In this document: positions 16,840 to 24,091 of the stretch, in pieces
Layout: every line of letters starts with the position of its first letter
Numbering within the stretch: position 1 is the stretch's first letter
From: Clostridia bacterium
Lineage (GTDB): Bacteria > Bacillota > Clostridia > Lachnospirales > Lachnospiraceae
Direction of reading: 5' to 3'
Assembly: GCA_910575625.1 (NCBI GenBank)
Contig: CAJTFD010000011.1
Span: forward strand, 62,001-126,000
Length of the DNA stretch: 64,000 nucleotides
The notes under the pieces: model-generated
Told to the model about the DNA's origin: nothing
The model's database searches: none
The model's input: only the letters and a program-made list of their open reading frames with translations
Made by a program: the position numbers and the translations under genes

Positions 16840-17832
16840 ATGACACGATCAAATCTCATCATGTACACTACAGAAGATGGAGTCACCAAAATAGAAGTTA
16901 CATTTGACCATGACACGGTTTGGCTCTCCATAGATCAGATGGCCGAATTATTTCAACGGGATAAAAGTGTAATCGGAAAACATATAAGAAATATTTTTAA
17001 AGAAGGAGAATTGGCAAAAGAAGCAGTTTGGGCAAAATTTGCCTACACTGCTTCTGACGGTAAGACCTATCAGGTGGATTTCTATAATTTAGATGTTATT
17101 ATTTCCGTTGGTTATCGGGTAAAATCCCTGAGAGGAACACAGTTTAGAATATGGGCTGCTTCTATTTTGAAGGAATATATGAAAAAAGGGTTCGCATTAG
17201 ATGATGATCGACTTAAGAATCTTGGAGGCGGAAACTATTTTGATGAATTGTTAGCTCGTATCCGTGATATTCGTTCTTCTGAAAAAGTATTTTGGAGAAA
17301 AGTTCTGGAAATATATGCAACAAGTATTGATTATGACCCAAAAGCAGAGAGTTCGATTATATTTTTTAAGCAGGTACAAAATAAAATGCACTGGGCGGCT
17401 CATAAGCACACAGCGGCAGAAGTAATCTATCAGCGGGCATATGCATCTAATGACAATATGGGATTAACAGCATGGGCTGGAAAGGAGATTAAACGTTCTG
17501 ATGTAGAGGTAGCAAAGAATTATTTAAGCGAAAAAGAAATAGATGCGCTAAATAAAATCGTTACGGCGTATTTAGATATTGCGGAAGTCCATGCCTTGAA
17601 TCAAGAACCAATGTATATGAAAGACTGGCTGGAAACAATTGACGACTATCTGAAAATGACAAGAAGGGATATTTTAACTACAAAAGGAAGAGTTACACAT
17701 AAACAGGCTCTTGAAAAGGCGCATGGAGAATACAACAAATATCGGAAAAAGCAGGAGGATATCCTTTCTCCGGTGGAATGTCATTTTCTTGAAAGTATAG
17801 AAGAATTACAAGAGTTGGAAGATAAAAAATAA
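16840..17832 (+). CDS. RhuM family protein
   Basis: 330 residues. VWLSIDQMAELFQRDKSVIG with HIRNIFKEGEL, then YNLDVIISVGYRVKSLRGTQ and FRIWAASILKEYMKKGFALD, are the RhuM signature. The N-terminal part resembles a Fic-partner or DNA-binding helix-turn-helix. First described as a Salmonella pathogenicity-island protein, the family is common on mobile DNA and often lies beside Fic or Doc genes, as here; its function is unsettled. ATG at 16840 has GGAGG 5 bases upstream. AT-rich and apparently intact, it is the only complete gene in the segment between the integrase halves. Confidence 0.85.
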   Translation: MTRSNLIMYTTEDGVTKIEVTFDHDTVWLSIDQMAELFQRDKSVIGKHIRNIFKEGELAKEAVWAKFAYTASDGKTYQVDFYNLDVIISVGYRVKSLRGTQFRIWAASILKEYMKKGFALDDDRLKNLGGGNYFDELLARIRDIRSSEKVFWRKVLEIYATSIDYDPKAESSIIFFKQVQNKMHWAAHKHTAAEVIYQRAYASNDNMGLTAWAGKEIKRSDVEVAKNYLSEKEIDALNKIVTAYLDIAEVHALNQEPMYMKDWLETIDDYLKMTRRDILTTKGRVTHKQALEKAHGEYNKYRKKQEDILSPVECHFLESIEELQELEDKK

Positions 17833-17835
17833 TTT

Positions 17836-18033
17836 TTGCCTAATCTGACGCAGGCAGGAAGGTGGGTTACAGAGCATGAATTTTTGATTCTTTCAAAAGA
17901 AACCAAGAAGGATGTTGCTGCCTTTCTTATTGCAATGAGAAGAAACAAAGAAACCAGCCAGACAGAAGGCTTCGTTGCAGAAGAGATAATTAACGAGGAA
18001 CTTCAAAAGATCATCCGTACAATTCAGTCGTAA
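17836..18033 (+). CDS. Small unknown protein or gene fragment
   Basis: Sixty-five codons from TTG at 17836 to 18033, starting 3 bases after the rhuM stop, with no clear ribosome-binding site of its own. The product is charged and helical (LILSKETKKDVAAFLIAMRR, then IINEELQKIIRTIQS). I do not recognise it. It may be the C-terminal remnant of a longer gene, since it reads smoothly from its first codon. Confidence 0.35.
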   Translation: MPNLTQAGRWVTEHEFLILSKETKKDVAAFLIAMRRNKETSQTEGFVAEEIINEELQKIIRTIQS

Positions 18034-18155
18034 AGATTTTGTATTAGCTTCATTTGTCACCTATTTCCATGAGGGTATGGACAGCAATTGTAAGCATGAA
18101 GAAATATGTTTGCAATTGCTGTTTTTATATTATTTTTTGTCGTGGGCTTGACATA

Positions 18156-19111
18156 CGAGTGCCGCAGGTCGTGGATGCGTATACGGGGTATCCCGGCCTT
18201 CTCTGCACCCCGCTCAATATTCCCCCGGAGCAGGCTGTCTGTAAAAGTGAACACCCGGTCTGGGGACTTTATACCGTATATCTTACCAGTGTATGTCAGG
18301 ATCTCCTGCATGATGACAGAGGGCATCGTGATACACCTGACACTGTTCTCGGTCTTAGGAGGCCCCGTCTTGTGCGTGTCTTGGTGATGCTGATCATATT
18401 TTCTTGAAAGTCGAAGTCTCCCAGCGTGAGGGCCAAGAGTTCCCCGCAGCGCACCCCTGAATAAAAGAGCAGATCGAGAGCTGTCCTGGCCCTGATATCC
18501 TTCACATGCTGGATAAAGCGGTCGTATTGGTCGAGTGTCCAGAAGGCCATTGAACGGGAAGGCTTCCCCATCCCTCCGGCTCTGCTGCATGGATTCGACG
18601 GTAAGTTGTGGTATCTGACGGCATAATTGGATAATCCGGTCAATACGTCCTGGATATGGCTGAGATACCCATCCGAAAGACCTGCATCGATCTGGGTATT
18701 CTGCCATGCTCGGATATCCGAAAGGGTGATGGTGTTTACTGGCTTGTCCGCGAAAAAAGGCAGTATCCGGTTCCTGAATGTACTCTCCTTGCTCCTTATG
18801 GTGCCCGGTCTGAGCCGATGCCCCATATCCTCCATGCAGATATCGTACAGAGCTTGGAAAGTCATGTCAGGCGTGCCCTGCTGTTTTTCCAGGAAAGCCC
18901 GTTCCCACTCTTTGGCCTCACGCTGGAGCTTGAAGCCTCTTTTCTTTTTCTGCCTCCTTACCCCTGTATAGTCGGTATAATAAAATTTACAGAACCATGT
19001 TTTTGTCTTTTCATCGTAATACACTGGCATATCCATCCTCCATCCTGGCCGGGCGGGCATGGGGATAGGTGGAGTATCAGTATTTAATTTACGAGACTTG
19101 ACCACACCCAC
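18156..19111 (-). pseudogene. Tyrosine integrase, N-terminal and central part, frameshifted and truncated
   Basis: From 19111 the frame encodes an N-terminal AP2-like arm domain (YYTDYTGVRRQKKKRGFKLQ), a SAM-like core-binding domain (TFQALYDICMEDM) and the start of the catalytic domain (DLLFYSGVRCGELLAL, first catalytic Arg). After ITKT, near 18370, the frame changes: continuation KTGPPKTENSVR...ITMPSVI...IRIHDLRHS lies in another frame, consistent with loss of one base or gain of two. It then stops matching at LRHS (18156); the rest of the gene is at 15326-15496. The gene is therefore broken twice. Phage/ICE-type integrases of ~390 residues are the expected intact form. Confidence 0.85.
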
Positions 19112-19214
19112 TTGTGGGGTAGTCTGCTGAGGTACATTTGTCCCTGACTATGTGGTGTCAGTAATTAATTTTAAAGACTATCCGTTACGGGGATCCCCGT
19201 ACGCTTAAAAACAG

Positions 19215-19243
19215 TTGAAAAAACTGAGTGTATGGCATATAAT
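19215..19243 (+). promoter_or_regulatory. Near-consensus promoter in the intergenic region of the element
   Basis: TTGAAA, 17 bases, TATAAT. Among the best promoters of the window, it points away from the integrase start and into a short region with hairpins and a terminator. Confidence 0.75.
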
Positions 19244-19249
19244 ATGCTT

Positions 19250-19362
19250 AACAAGGGAGCCGGAAGGTGAGTGCAGGTCACCCGACCCGGCGTGATTTTA
19301 TACTTAACTATAAAGATATAGCCGTTCCTAAACTTTGACGAGAGCAGGACGGCTATTTCTTA
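19250..19362 (+). ncRNA. Candidate small RNA (or leader with a 23-codon ORF)
   Basis: A ~110-base transcription unit: promoter at 19215, a nested hairpin (outer GCCGG 19259-19263 / CCGGC 19287-19291, inner GGTGA/TCACC) and an intrinsic terminator at 19318-19356 (ATAGCCGT...ACGGCTAT, then TTCTTATTT). Inside, GTG at 19268 opens a 23-codon frame (SAGHPTRRDFILNYKDIAV), weakly preceded by GGAAGG. Whether the RNA or the peptide matters is unclear. I know no named family that fits. Confidence 0.55.
19318..19356 (+). terminator. Terminator of the candidate small RNA
   Basis: ATAGCCGT(TCCT) pairs with (AGGA)CGGCTAT and is followed by a T-rich stretch. It ends the unit that starts at the 19215 promoter. 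Confidence 0.7.
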
Positions 19363-19566
19363 TTTAATGGGTGCGAGCACGTCCCCCGGCCCCCTGGGTA
19401 AGCATATCATATTATCATGGTACTGGTCTTCATTTCTGGATGCGTATATGGTGTAAGGTACTTCTGTGCATCTGTTCCTGTATGCGGGTCGATGAACCCC
19501 AATCCTTGTCTAGTTTCGGATAAAAATTTTTTACAGTTTCCGTTACCGGTTTTTGAGTGGATGCAG

Positions 19567-19967
19567 CAGGTGTGTAACAGTCTGTTATGCACCTGTTCCT
19601 TCTGTTGCCAACTGTTGCATCTATTGAGATTTCTTAAGTGATATATCTATTTTCTCTAGATCCAGTTATCCAGGTCGAAAATTCGACTTACCTATGGGTA
19701 GGTGGTGTTTTACCACACACCCACAAAGGGATACACATCTTTTTCGGCAATCCATTTCCGAAAAGGTGTCATTATCTTGGTGACCCTTATGATGGGGGTG
19801 TCCTGCTGCCTCCTGCTGTATCTTCCCGTTATATTGACAAGTGATGTGCCCGGCGTTTCGCCGACTCAGGTCGCGACCTGGGGCAGATGCCCCTAAAGTA
19901 AACGGCCACCAAATGGTTGTCGTTGGGATTTTCCCCAAACTTGGGGGTGCGTCCGTTTTTCGGACGC
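19567..19967. other. Dense array of hairpins, possible large structured RNA
   Basis: At least nine stem-loops in 400 bases with no credible gene. Examples: a 14-bp stem at 19567-19595; GTCGA/TCGAC 19674-19687; ACCTA/TAGGT 19690-19703; TGGGT/ACCCA 19695-19722; TTTTCGG/CCGAAAA 19741-19764; CGGCG/CGCCG 19851-19863; CAGGTCGCGACCTG 19867-19880; GGGGC/GCCCC 19880-19893; CCCCAA/TTGGGG 19933-19946; GCGTCCG/CGGACGC 19949-19967. The first stem has two T/G oppositions, which pair only in a plus-strand RNA; A-rich loops in the later ones would suit the minus strand. Large ornate RNAs of phages (GOLLD, ROOL) are the nearest known idea; identity is not established. Confidence 0.5.
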
Positions 19968-20142
19968 TCCGGTATCTGGAAGCCACTGATCCAGCCGTGC
20001 CCTCTTGTGGGTATATTGGAGATTCCTGCATACACGCGCTATAATCCCTCTATTTTGGACTGTAACGGTATAGACGGATTAGGTATAGGGTAATGCAGTA
20101 TAAGCCCGATATGGGGCAGATAGGGCCTTTATAGGGCGGTTG

Positions 20143-20189
20143 TCCTGCTGCACCACTAGATATCATATATACCCAGCAAGGCAGCAGGA
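20143..20189. terminator. TCCTGCTGC/GCAGCAGGA stem after Uma2
   Basis: A perfect 9-bp stem with a 29-base loop, 14 bases past the Uma2 stop codon (which is read leftward). It may end Uma2 transcription. It is one of several copies of the CCTGCTGC word in this element. Confidence 0.4.
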
Positions 20190-20202
20190 TGGTCCTTCCA
20201 AC

Positions 20203-20751
20203 TTATAGGCCCAGTTCTTTGAAGTCGATGCATAGGTCATCGTAAATGCCGGCTTTTATCTCATCCTGGAAAGTGTAAGAGGTCATTTTAAACTGTTCCT
20301 CTACCAGGTGATAGACGTGGATGCTCTTCTGTATCGGATCTACGATCCAGTATTCCCGCACGCCTGCATCCAGATACAGGTTCAGCTTGCGTACATAATC
20401 ATGCGCCGGGTTGCCGGGTGAGACTATCTCTATTATCCAGTCTGGTGCACCTGTACAGCCCTTGTCTGTGAGCTTGTCCTGGTCACATATGACGCTTATA
20501 TCCGGTTCGACGATGGTTTTATCGTCTTCAAAGAGTTTAACGGCAAATGGGGCAGGATAGACTTCACAGGAGCCATTTCTTGAAGCAATATGATTCCCGA
20601 TGATACGGTATAGATATCCAAGTATCCGCTGGTGCGTCCGGCTGGGTGCTGACATACCATAGAACTGCCCGTCGATGAGTTCCGCCCGCATATCCTCCGG
20701 GAGCCTGTAATAGTCCTCTTCTGTAAAGATATTAGGTTGTGCTAATGCCAT
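20203..20751 (-). CDS. Uma2 family (PD-(D/E)XK) putative endonuclease
   Basis: 182 residues. The Uma2 layout is complete: N-terminal FTEEDYYRLPEDMRAELIDG, then VEPDISVICD (catalytic Asp), PDWIIEIVSPGNPAHDYVRK (catalytic ExxS...K) and GVREYWIVDPIQKSI. The fold is a restriction-endonuclease-like core; cellular roles are largely unknown, with many copies on mobile DNA. AAAGGAGG lies about 7 bases before ATG. It follows the ribbon-helix-helix gene by 17 bases on the same strand, so the two probably form one transcript under that repressor. Confidence 0.9.
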   Translation of the reverse strand: MALAQPNIFTEEDYYRLPEDMRAELIDGQFYGMSAPSRTHQRILGYLYRIIGNHIASRNGSCEVYPAPFAVKLFEDDKTIVEPDISVICDQDKLTDKGCTGAPDWIIEIVSPGNPAHDYVRKLNLYLDAGVREYWIVDPIQKSIHVYHLVEEQFKMTSYTFQDEIKAGIYDDLCIDFKELGL

Positions 20752-20768
20752 GGTGGGCCTCCTTTCTT

Positions 20769-20984
20769 TTAGGTTGTTGGGGTGTCTGGGTCTTGTGGGG
20801 GATTGTCGCGCTCCATGCGTTCATCAACAGCCCTTTTGATATAACTGTTTACCTTTTCCCCAGCGTTATCGGCAGCAGCTTTAATTTGTTCATATTTTTC
20901 TTTTTGGACATCTAAAGGAATACGTTTTAATTTAGTTTTTGCATAGTTGGCATTGTAACTCTTTTTATTTGGACTATTAGGCAT
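20769..20984 (-). CDS. Ribbon-helix-helix (Arc-type) DNA-binding protein
   Basis: 71 residues. KRIPLDVQKEKYEQIKAAAD is the beta-strand plus first helix and KVNSYIKRAVDERM the second helix of a ribbon-helix-helix domain; a Pro/Asp tail follows. Start at 20984 is chosen for AAGGTGG 6 bases upstream; an ATG at 21002 lacks a site. It is read away from the small-gene operon starting at 21199. Three similar ACCACGTACAT-type sites in the gap between them are its likely operators, giving autoregulation and control of the opposite operon. Confidence 0.8.
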   Translation of the reverse strand: MPNSPNKKSYNANYAKTKLKRIPLDVQKEKYEQIKAAADNAGEKVNSYIKRAVDERMERDNPPQDPDTPTT

Positions 20985-21085
20985 GTGACCACCTTCTTTC
21001 ATTATGATGTGTTTTGATTAGGGTGGTAAAGTCATTAAATATACCTTTCCCATTGTACATTAAAAGTATATCATAAATCAAGTAC

Positions 21086-21167
21086 TACGTACATGGTATA
21101 AAAGTACAAAATACCACGTACATTTTATATAAAATGTCAATAGACCGAATACTATGTACGTGGTGTA
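21086..21167. promoter_or_regulatory. Three repeated operator-like sites
   Basis: TACGTACATGGTA (21086-21098), TACCACGTACAT (21112-21123) and ATGTACGTGGTGTA (21154-21167) are copies of the same word in both orientations, spaced about 26 and 42 bases, in the gap between the divergent ribbon-helix-helix gene and HIRAN operon. Such repressors bind short repeated sites cooperatively. An iteron role in replication is an alternative. Confidence 0.6.
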
Positions 21168-21198
21168 ATCATATCATCAAATGAAGGAGGTACACCAC

Positions 21199-21633
21199 AT
21201 GAGACAGATAACCAACATAAGAAAAGCCGTGTGCGTGATGGCGAACCAACTGAAAAAAGCCGGTTATACCTTAACAGAAGCTTTCCGTAAAGCATGGCAG
21301 AGAGTGAAGCTGACCATGAAGGTCCGGGCCGCAGGCGTTACGGCAGAGAACAGGCAGGAGCGGTTGGAGTTCTTAAAGTTCAGGCCGGAAGACTTGAGCG
21401 TCACGCTTGAGAGGGAGCCAGATAACAGATATGACAGCAACGCGATCCAGATAGTCATACATATCCGCCCGATCCATCGGAGGACAGTGATAGGATACGT
21501 ACCCAGGGTGTTGGCTGAGAGCCTTGCGAAAGTGATCGATATGGGTATCCATGTAAAAGCTTCCTTGATGGGTATCATCGGCGGGTACAGTTATAAGGAG
21601 ACACTGGGGGTATTGATAGATATCGCGATATGA
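21199..21633 (+). CDS. HIRAN domain protein
   Basis: 144 residues. AGVTAENRQERLEFLKFRPE, LEREPDNRYDSNAIQIVI and VIGYVPRVLAESLAKVID are the HIRAN signature; in eukaryotic HLTF this domain binds 3' single-stranded DNA ends. The first ~45 residues are basic and helical. The start at 21199 has AAGGAGG upstream; an in-frame ATG at 21181 lies before that site. In bacterial mobile elements small stand-alone HIRAN proteins are common but uncharacterised. First gene of the rightward string of small genes. Confidence 0.8.
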   Translation: MRQITNIRKAVCVMANQLKKAGYTLTEAFRKAWQRVKLTMKVRAAGVTAENRQERLEFLKFRPEDLSVTLEREPDNRYDSNAIQIVIHIRPIHRRTVIGYVPRVLAESLAKVIDMGIHVKASLMGIIGGYSYKETLGVLIDIAI

Positions 21634-21665
21634 GAGGGACATTATGGAGATGAGCAACTGAAAAC

Positions 21666-21699
21666 GCCCCTGGCAGTGCACCAACACTGAGCCAGGGGC
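21666..21699 (+). promoter_or_regulatory. Strong hairpin between HIRAN and the next small gene
   Basis: GCCCCTGGC pairs perfectly with GCCAGGGGC, with an inner CAGTG/CACTG pair. There is no T run, so it is less likely a terminator than an RNA-stability or processing element within the operon. Confidence 0.45.
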
Positions 21700-21780
21700 A
21701 GGCATAGCCGGGAAGCTATACCCAGATGGAACATAACGATATGAGTATAGCATAAGGACCGGAAGAAAGATAGAGGGAAA

Positions 21781-21975
21781 TTGACAAAAACAGAATTTTA
21801 TCGGGAGATAACGCCAAGTGTGAAAGGATTGGCAGCGGAATGTCTTGCCATGGATGCACAGGGCTATGAGGAGTTTAAATGTGAGATCGTGGAAGAATGC
21901 GACCCACGTGCGAAAGGGTTTTTGCGTGCGGTCCTGTCTACGATAGATAGAGTGAGAGAGGAAAAGATAAGATGA
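21781..21975 (+). CDS. Small unknown protein
   Basis: 64 residues from a TTG start with AGAGGG upstream (MTKTEFYREITPSVKGLAAE, ending IDRVREEKIR). Acidic and helical, with two cysteines (EIVEECDPRAKG). I do not recognise it. Its stop overlaps the next start as ATGA, so the two are translationally coupled. Confidence 0.6.
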   Translation: MTKTEFYREITPSVKGLAAECLAMDAQGYEEFKCEIVEECDPRAKGFLRAVLSTIDRVREEKIR

Positions 21976-22241
21976 AAAGAGAGATCAAGATAAAGGACGG
22001 CCTGAGTGCCATATCAGACGGGATCGGTAAAGCACGGGTGGCAATGGATGGGTTACTGGACGGATATTTCTATATGCGTGAGGAAGGCGTGCACGAGGAT
22101 AACGCTGCTCTATTGGTCGCTGCATATGGCCGGGCGAGTACGCTCGCTTACATAGCCCATGATCATCTGTGTGACGTACAGAGACAGCTTGATGGGTTAC
22201 GCGAAGAGTTGAAAACAAAAGGAGGGAGGGGTACGGTATGA
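21972..22241 (+). CDS. Small unknown protein
   Basis: 89 residues (MKREIKIKDGLSAISDGIGK). It looks like an all-helical protein (AALLVAAYGRASTLAYIAHD). No known family. ATGA overlaps with both neighbours (start 21972, stop 22241) mark it as the middle of a coupled three-gene unit. Confidence 0.65.
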   Translation: MKREIKIKDGLSAISDGIGKARVAMDGLLDGYFYMREEGVHEDNAALLVAAYGRASTLAYIAHDHLCDVQRQLDGLREELKTKGGRGTV

Positions 22242-22648
22242 CGGGCCTGATAAGTGATGCAAGGATAGCGGCTAAAGTGTTCGTGGGCATGAGGGGAGTC
22301 AGGACGGAAGACAAAGTGGTCATGCAGATACCTATCATCAAGAGTGGGCCAGCCTTCTATGGTACACCAGAGGAGTGCATGTTCACGCACAGGGATAAAG
22401 ATGTGCACGATGCTGTCTGGGAGGTATATAAGGGGATGCCATATGAGGATAAGCGAACATTGTGCTTTTCACCGGAGCCAGACAGATATCTGCTGAGGGT
22501 ACAGCTCTGGGAACGGGAGCTTGAGCCTGCATTGCCGCCCAGACAGTACCATAAAGCTATGGGTGCGATACTACACCAATACGTAAGGATAAAGATGTAT
22601 CAAGCATCAAGGGATAAAGCAAAAATGAGGATGTGTCAGCCAGCTTGA
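22238..22648 (+). CDS. Small unknown protein
   Basis: 136 residues (MTGLISDARIAAKVFVGMRG; FTHRDKDVHDAVWEVYKGMP). No family recognised. GGGAGGGG lies 8 bases upstream and the start overlaps the previous stop. Last gene of the coupled trio. Confidence 0.65.
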   Translation: MTGLISDARIAAKVFVGMRGVRTEDKVVMQIPIIKSGPAFYGTPEECMFTHRDKDVHDAVWEVYKGMPYEDKRTLCFSPEPDRYLLRVQLWERELEPALPPRQYHKAMGAILHQYVRIKMYQASRDKAKMRMCQPA

Positions 22649-22688
22649 CTTTGAGATCGGATCGTCAACCCGTACTCAAAAGCACGGT

Positions 22689-23120
22689 TTGAGTGATATA
22701 AAGATATACCCGGCTTTTTGGGAAACACAACCCGGGCATGATAAGATGGAGCAAAAAAGACGATATCTTGAAGATAACGGGACGTTACAGTCTGAGATAG
22801 TACTGGATGATGACGGTTATCTGATAGACGGCTCTACGTCCTATCTGCTGGCAAGGAAGCGGGGCATCATGGATGTGCCAGTCAGGCGTGGAAAGCGGCA
22901 GGCCATACAGGCGTACCATAGGCCAGACGGCAAGCTGTATACATGGAGATTGCCAGAAGGGCTTACCGATAAGGTATCTGCTGGGGATAGGGTGCTCGTA
23001 CATACACAACAAGGTGTCAGGTGTGTCACAGTGGCAGCAGTCGAGAGATACATCCCCCAAAATGGCACTGGACGGCTGAGGATGGCTATCAGACGGAAGG
23101 GAGGGAGCGTGTGTCAGTAA
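22689..23120 (+). CDS. ParB-like/DUF5839-like protein
   Basis: 143 residues from a TTG start at 22689 (no strong ribosome site, so the start is uncertain). The N-terminal half, IKIYPAFWETQPGHDKMEQK and IVLDDDGYLIDGSTSYLLAR with VPVRRGKR, has the pattern of a ParB/Srx-like domain. The C-terminal half, YTWRLPEG...DRVLVHTQQGVRCVTVAAVE, is the small barrel seen in DUF5839-type proteins of clostridial mobile elements (family name from recall). Function unknown. Its end overlaps the start of the next gene. Confidence 0.6.
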   Translation: MSDIKIYPAFWETQPGHDKMEQKRRYLEDNGTLQSEIVLDDDGYLIDGSTSYLLARKRGIMDVPVRRGKRQAIQAYHRPDGKLYTWRLPEGLTDKVSAGDRVLVHTQQGVRCVTVAAVERYIPQNGTGRLRMAIRRKGGSVCQ

Positions 23121-23278
23121 AGATAACGGTGAGCTATGAATACCTGGGAGAACTCAGAGCGGTATTAGAGCGGCTGGGGCCTATGGTCAGGTCATATAAA
23201 GTAGCCAGGAGGCAGCAGGGGAGATTTAAGAGGGCATATATCGACTGCTGCCCGATCCAAAAACCTGAGAAGACCTGA
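23111..23278 (+). CDS. Small unknown mobile-element protein
   Basis: 55 residues from GTG at 23111, with AAGGGAGGGAGC just upstream inside the end of the previous gene. Sequence MSVKITVSYEYLGELRAVLE and RSYKVARRQQGRFKRAYIDC. Basic C-terminal half. Overlaps the previous gene by 10 bases. No family assigned. Confidence 0.6.
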   Translation: MSVKITVSYEYLGELRAVLERLGPMVRSYKVARRQQGRFKRAYIDCCPIQKPEKT

Positions 23279-23355
23279 TATCCAGATGGGATATGGGGAG
23301 CTTTGAGTTGCAGAGCGGCCCGTGGTCAGTTATGATCATATCAGTGAGAGATATC

Positions 23356-23448
23356 ATGAAAAAGTACCCTTCTGGCAGCAGGGGAAGCCATGACGGCGTG
23401 GGAAGGTCTTACTCAGAAATGGGTACGACTTTCCTGCGCTTTTTCTAA
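23356..23448 (+). CDS. Possible 30-residue peptide
   Basis: ATG at 23356 after AGTGAGAG encodes MKKYPSGSRGSHDGVGRSYS and ends in TTFLRFF. Weak case: short, modest ribosome site, no known relative, and the region contains copies of the GCAGCAGG word. Confidence 0.25.
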   Translation: MKKYPSGSRGSHDGVGRSYSEMGTTFLRFF

Positions 23449-23495
23449 TGAAGGGATAACTGGCTGGGGGTACATCCTGCTGCATCCCTCCTAAG

Positions 23496-23987
23496 ATGAA
23501 AGATGCCAAGGGGCAGCAGTGCCCTCCTGCTGCATACGGACGTTTACAGATACAGGCTGGGGCAAACGTAGCTGATAACATGCTCCGGCTCTGGGAGCAG
23601 AACCGCCGTTTTATCTTCAAGATGACGAATCAATACAGAGGCCAGGCGGAAGAGGATGACCTGATCCAAGAGGGGTACCTTGGCCTGTGTAGGGCGGTAG
23701 ATGGCTACGACCCTGACCAAGGCGTAAATTTCCTGCCTTATGCTGGCAACTGGATCCGCCAGAGAATGGCGCGTTTCATCCACAACAACGGCACTGTGCG
23801 GATAGCCGTGCATGAGCAGGAGAGCCTATATCAATACCGGAGGCCGGGCAAGGCCAAACATCTCAGGCCCTTCCTGGCTGACTACATAGACACCCACGCT
23901 TACCGGGGGAGCACTGCGGCTTTTGACCGTACCCGGACAAGCTCCACGGAATATACCGCCCTGGGACTGATAGAAAATGGTCTGTGA
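23496..23987 (+). CDS. Sigma-70-like protein, truncated after region 2
   Basis: 163 codons. NMLRLWEQNRRFIFKMTNQY, EDDLIQEGYLGLCRAVDGYD and VNFLPYAGNWIRQRMARFIH are sigma region 1.2/2.1-2.4 motifs. Family members carry region 3/4 after this; here the frame ends at ENGL with no second helix-turn-helix. The first ~25 codons contain a GCAGCAG/CTGCTGC hairpin (23512 on), so the true start may be nearer ATG 23580. Similar proteins in conjugative elements activate element genes. Truncation coincides with the right edge of the element. Confidence 0.7.
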   Translation: MKDAKGQQCPPAAYGRLQIQAGANVADNMLRLWEQNRRFIFKMTNQYRGQAEEDDLIQEGYLGLCRAVDGYDPDQGVNFLPYAGNWIRQRMARFIHNNGTVRIAVHEQESLYQYRRPGKAKHLRPFLADYIDTHAYRGSTAAFDRTRTSSTEYTALGLIENGL

Positions 23988-24052
23988 TGTGGTACTGAAA
24001 TGGTACCAGAAAATCACGCACAAGGTAGAGCAGGGGAGAAAATAGGGAAAAA

Positions 24053-24091
24053 GCCCCTGAAATCCATCTGTGATATTGTATGGACAGGGGC
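24053..24091 (-). terminator. Strong hairpin at the right edge of the element
   Basis: GCCCCTG plus ATCCAT pairs with ATGGA plus CAGGGGC. On the minus strand it is followed by TTTTT, as for an intrinsic terminator, yet no minus-strand gene precedes it. It may be left over from the element or mark the attachment region. Confidence 0.45.

Larger units (their letters stand above)
15290..23990. mobile_element. Decayed integrative element (prophage or ICE remnant)
   Basis: An 8.7 kb region between two housekeeping genes (CDF exporter and nicotinate phosphoribosyltransferase). It starts with tyrosine-integrase pieces and ends in a truncated sigma-like gene, with small overlapping unknown genes, a ribbon-helix-helix regulator and repeated operator-like sites in between. 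No relaxase, coupling protein, capsid or terminase is seen, so only the integration/regulation module remains. Exact attachment sites were not identified. Confidence 0.65.

Noticed and set aside
19666-20035. Minus-strand frames of 121 and 68 codons in the hairpin array
   Set aside because: No ribosome-binding site, compositionally odd products, and the region is dominated by palindromes; treated as non-coding.
15290-24091. Direct-repeat attachment sites flanking the element
   Set aside because: The ends share only short GGGGCTTT/CCC-type words in inverted sense and a TGGTAC word; none is long or exact enough to call att sites.
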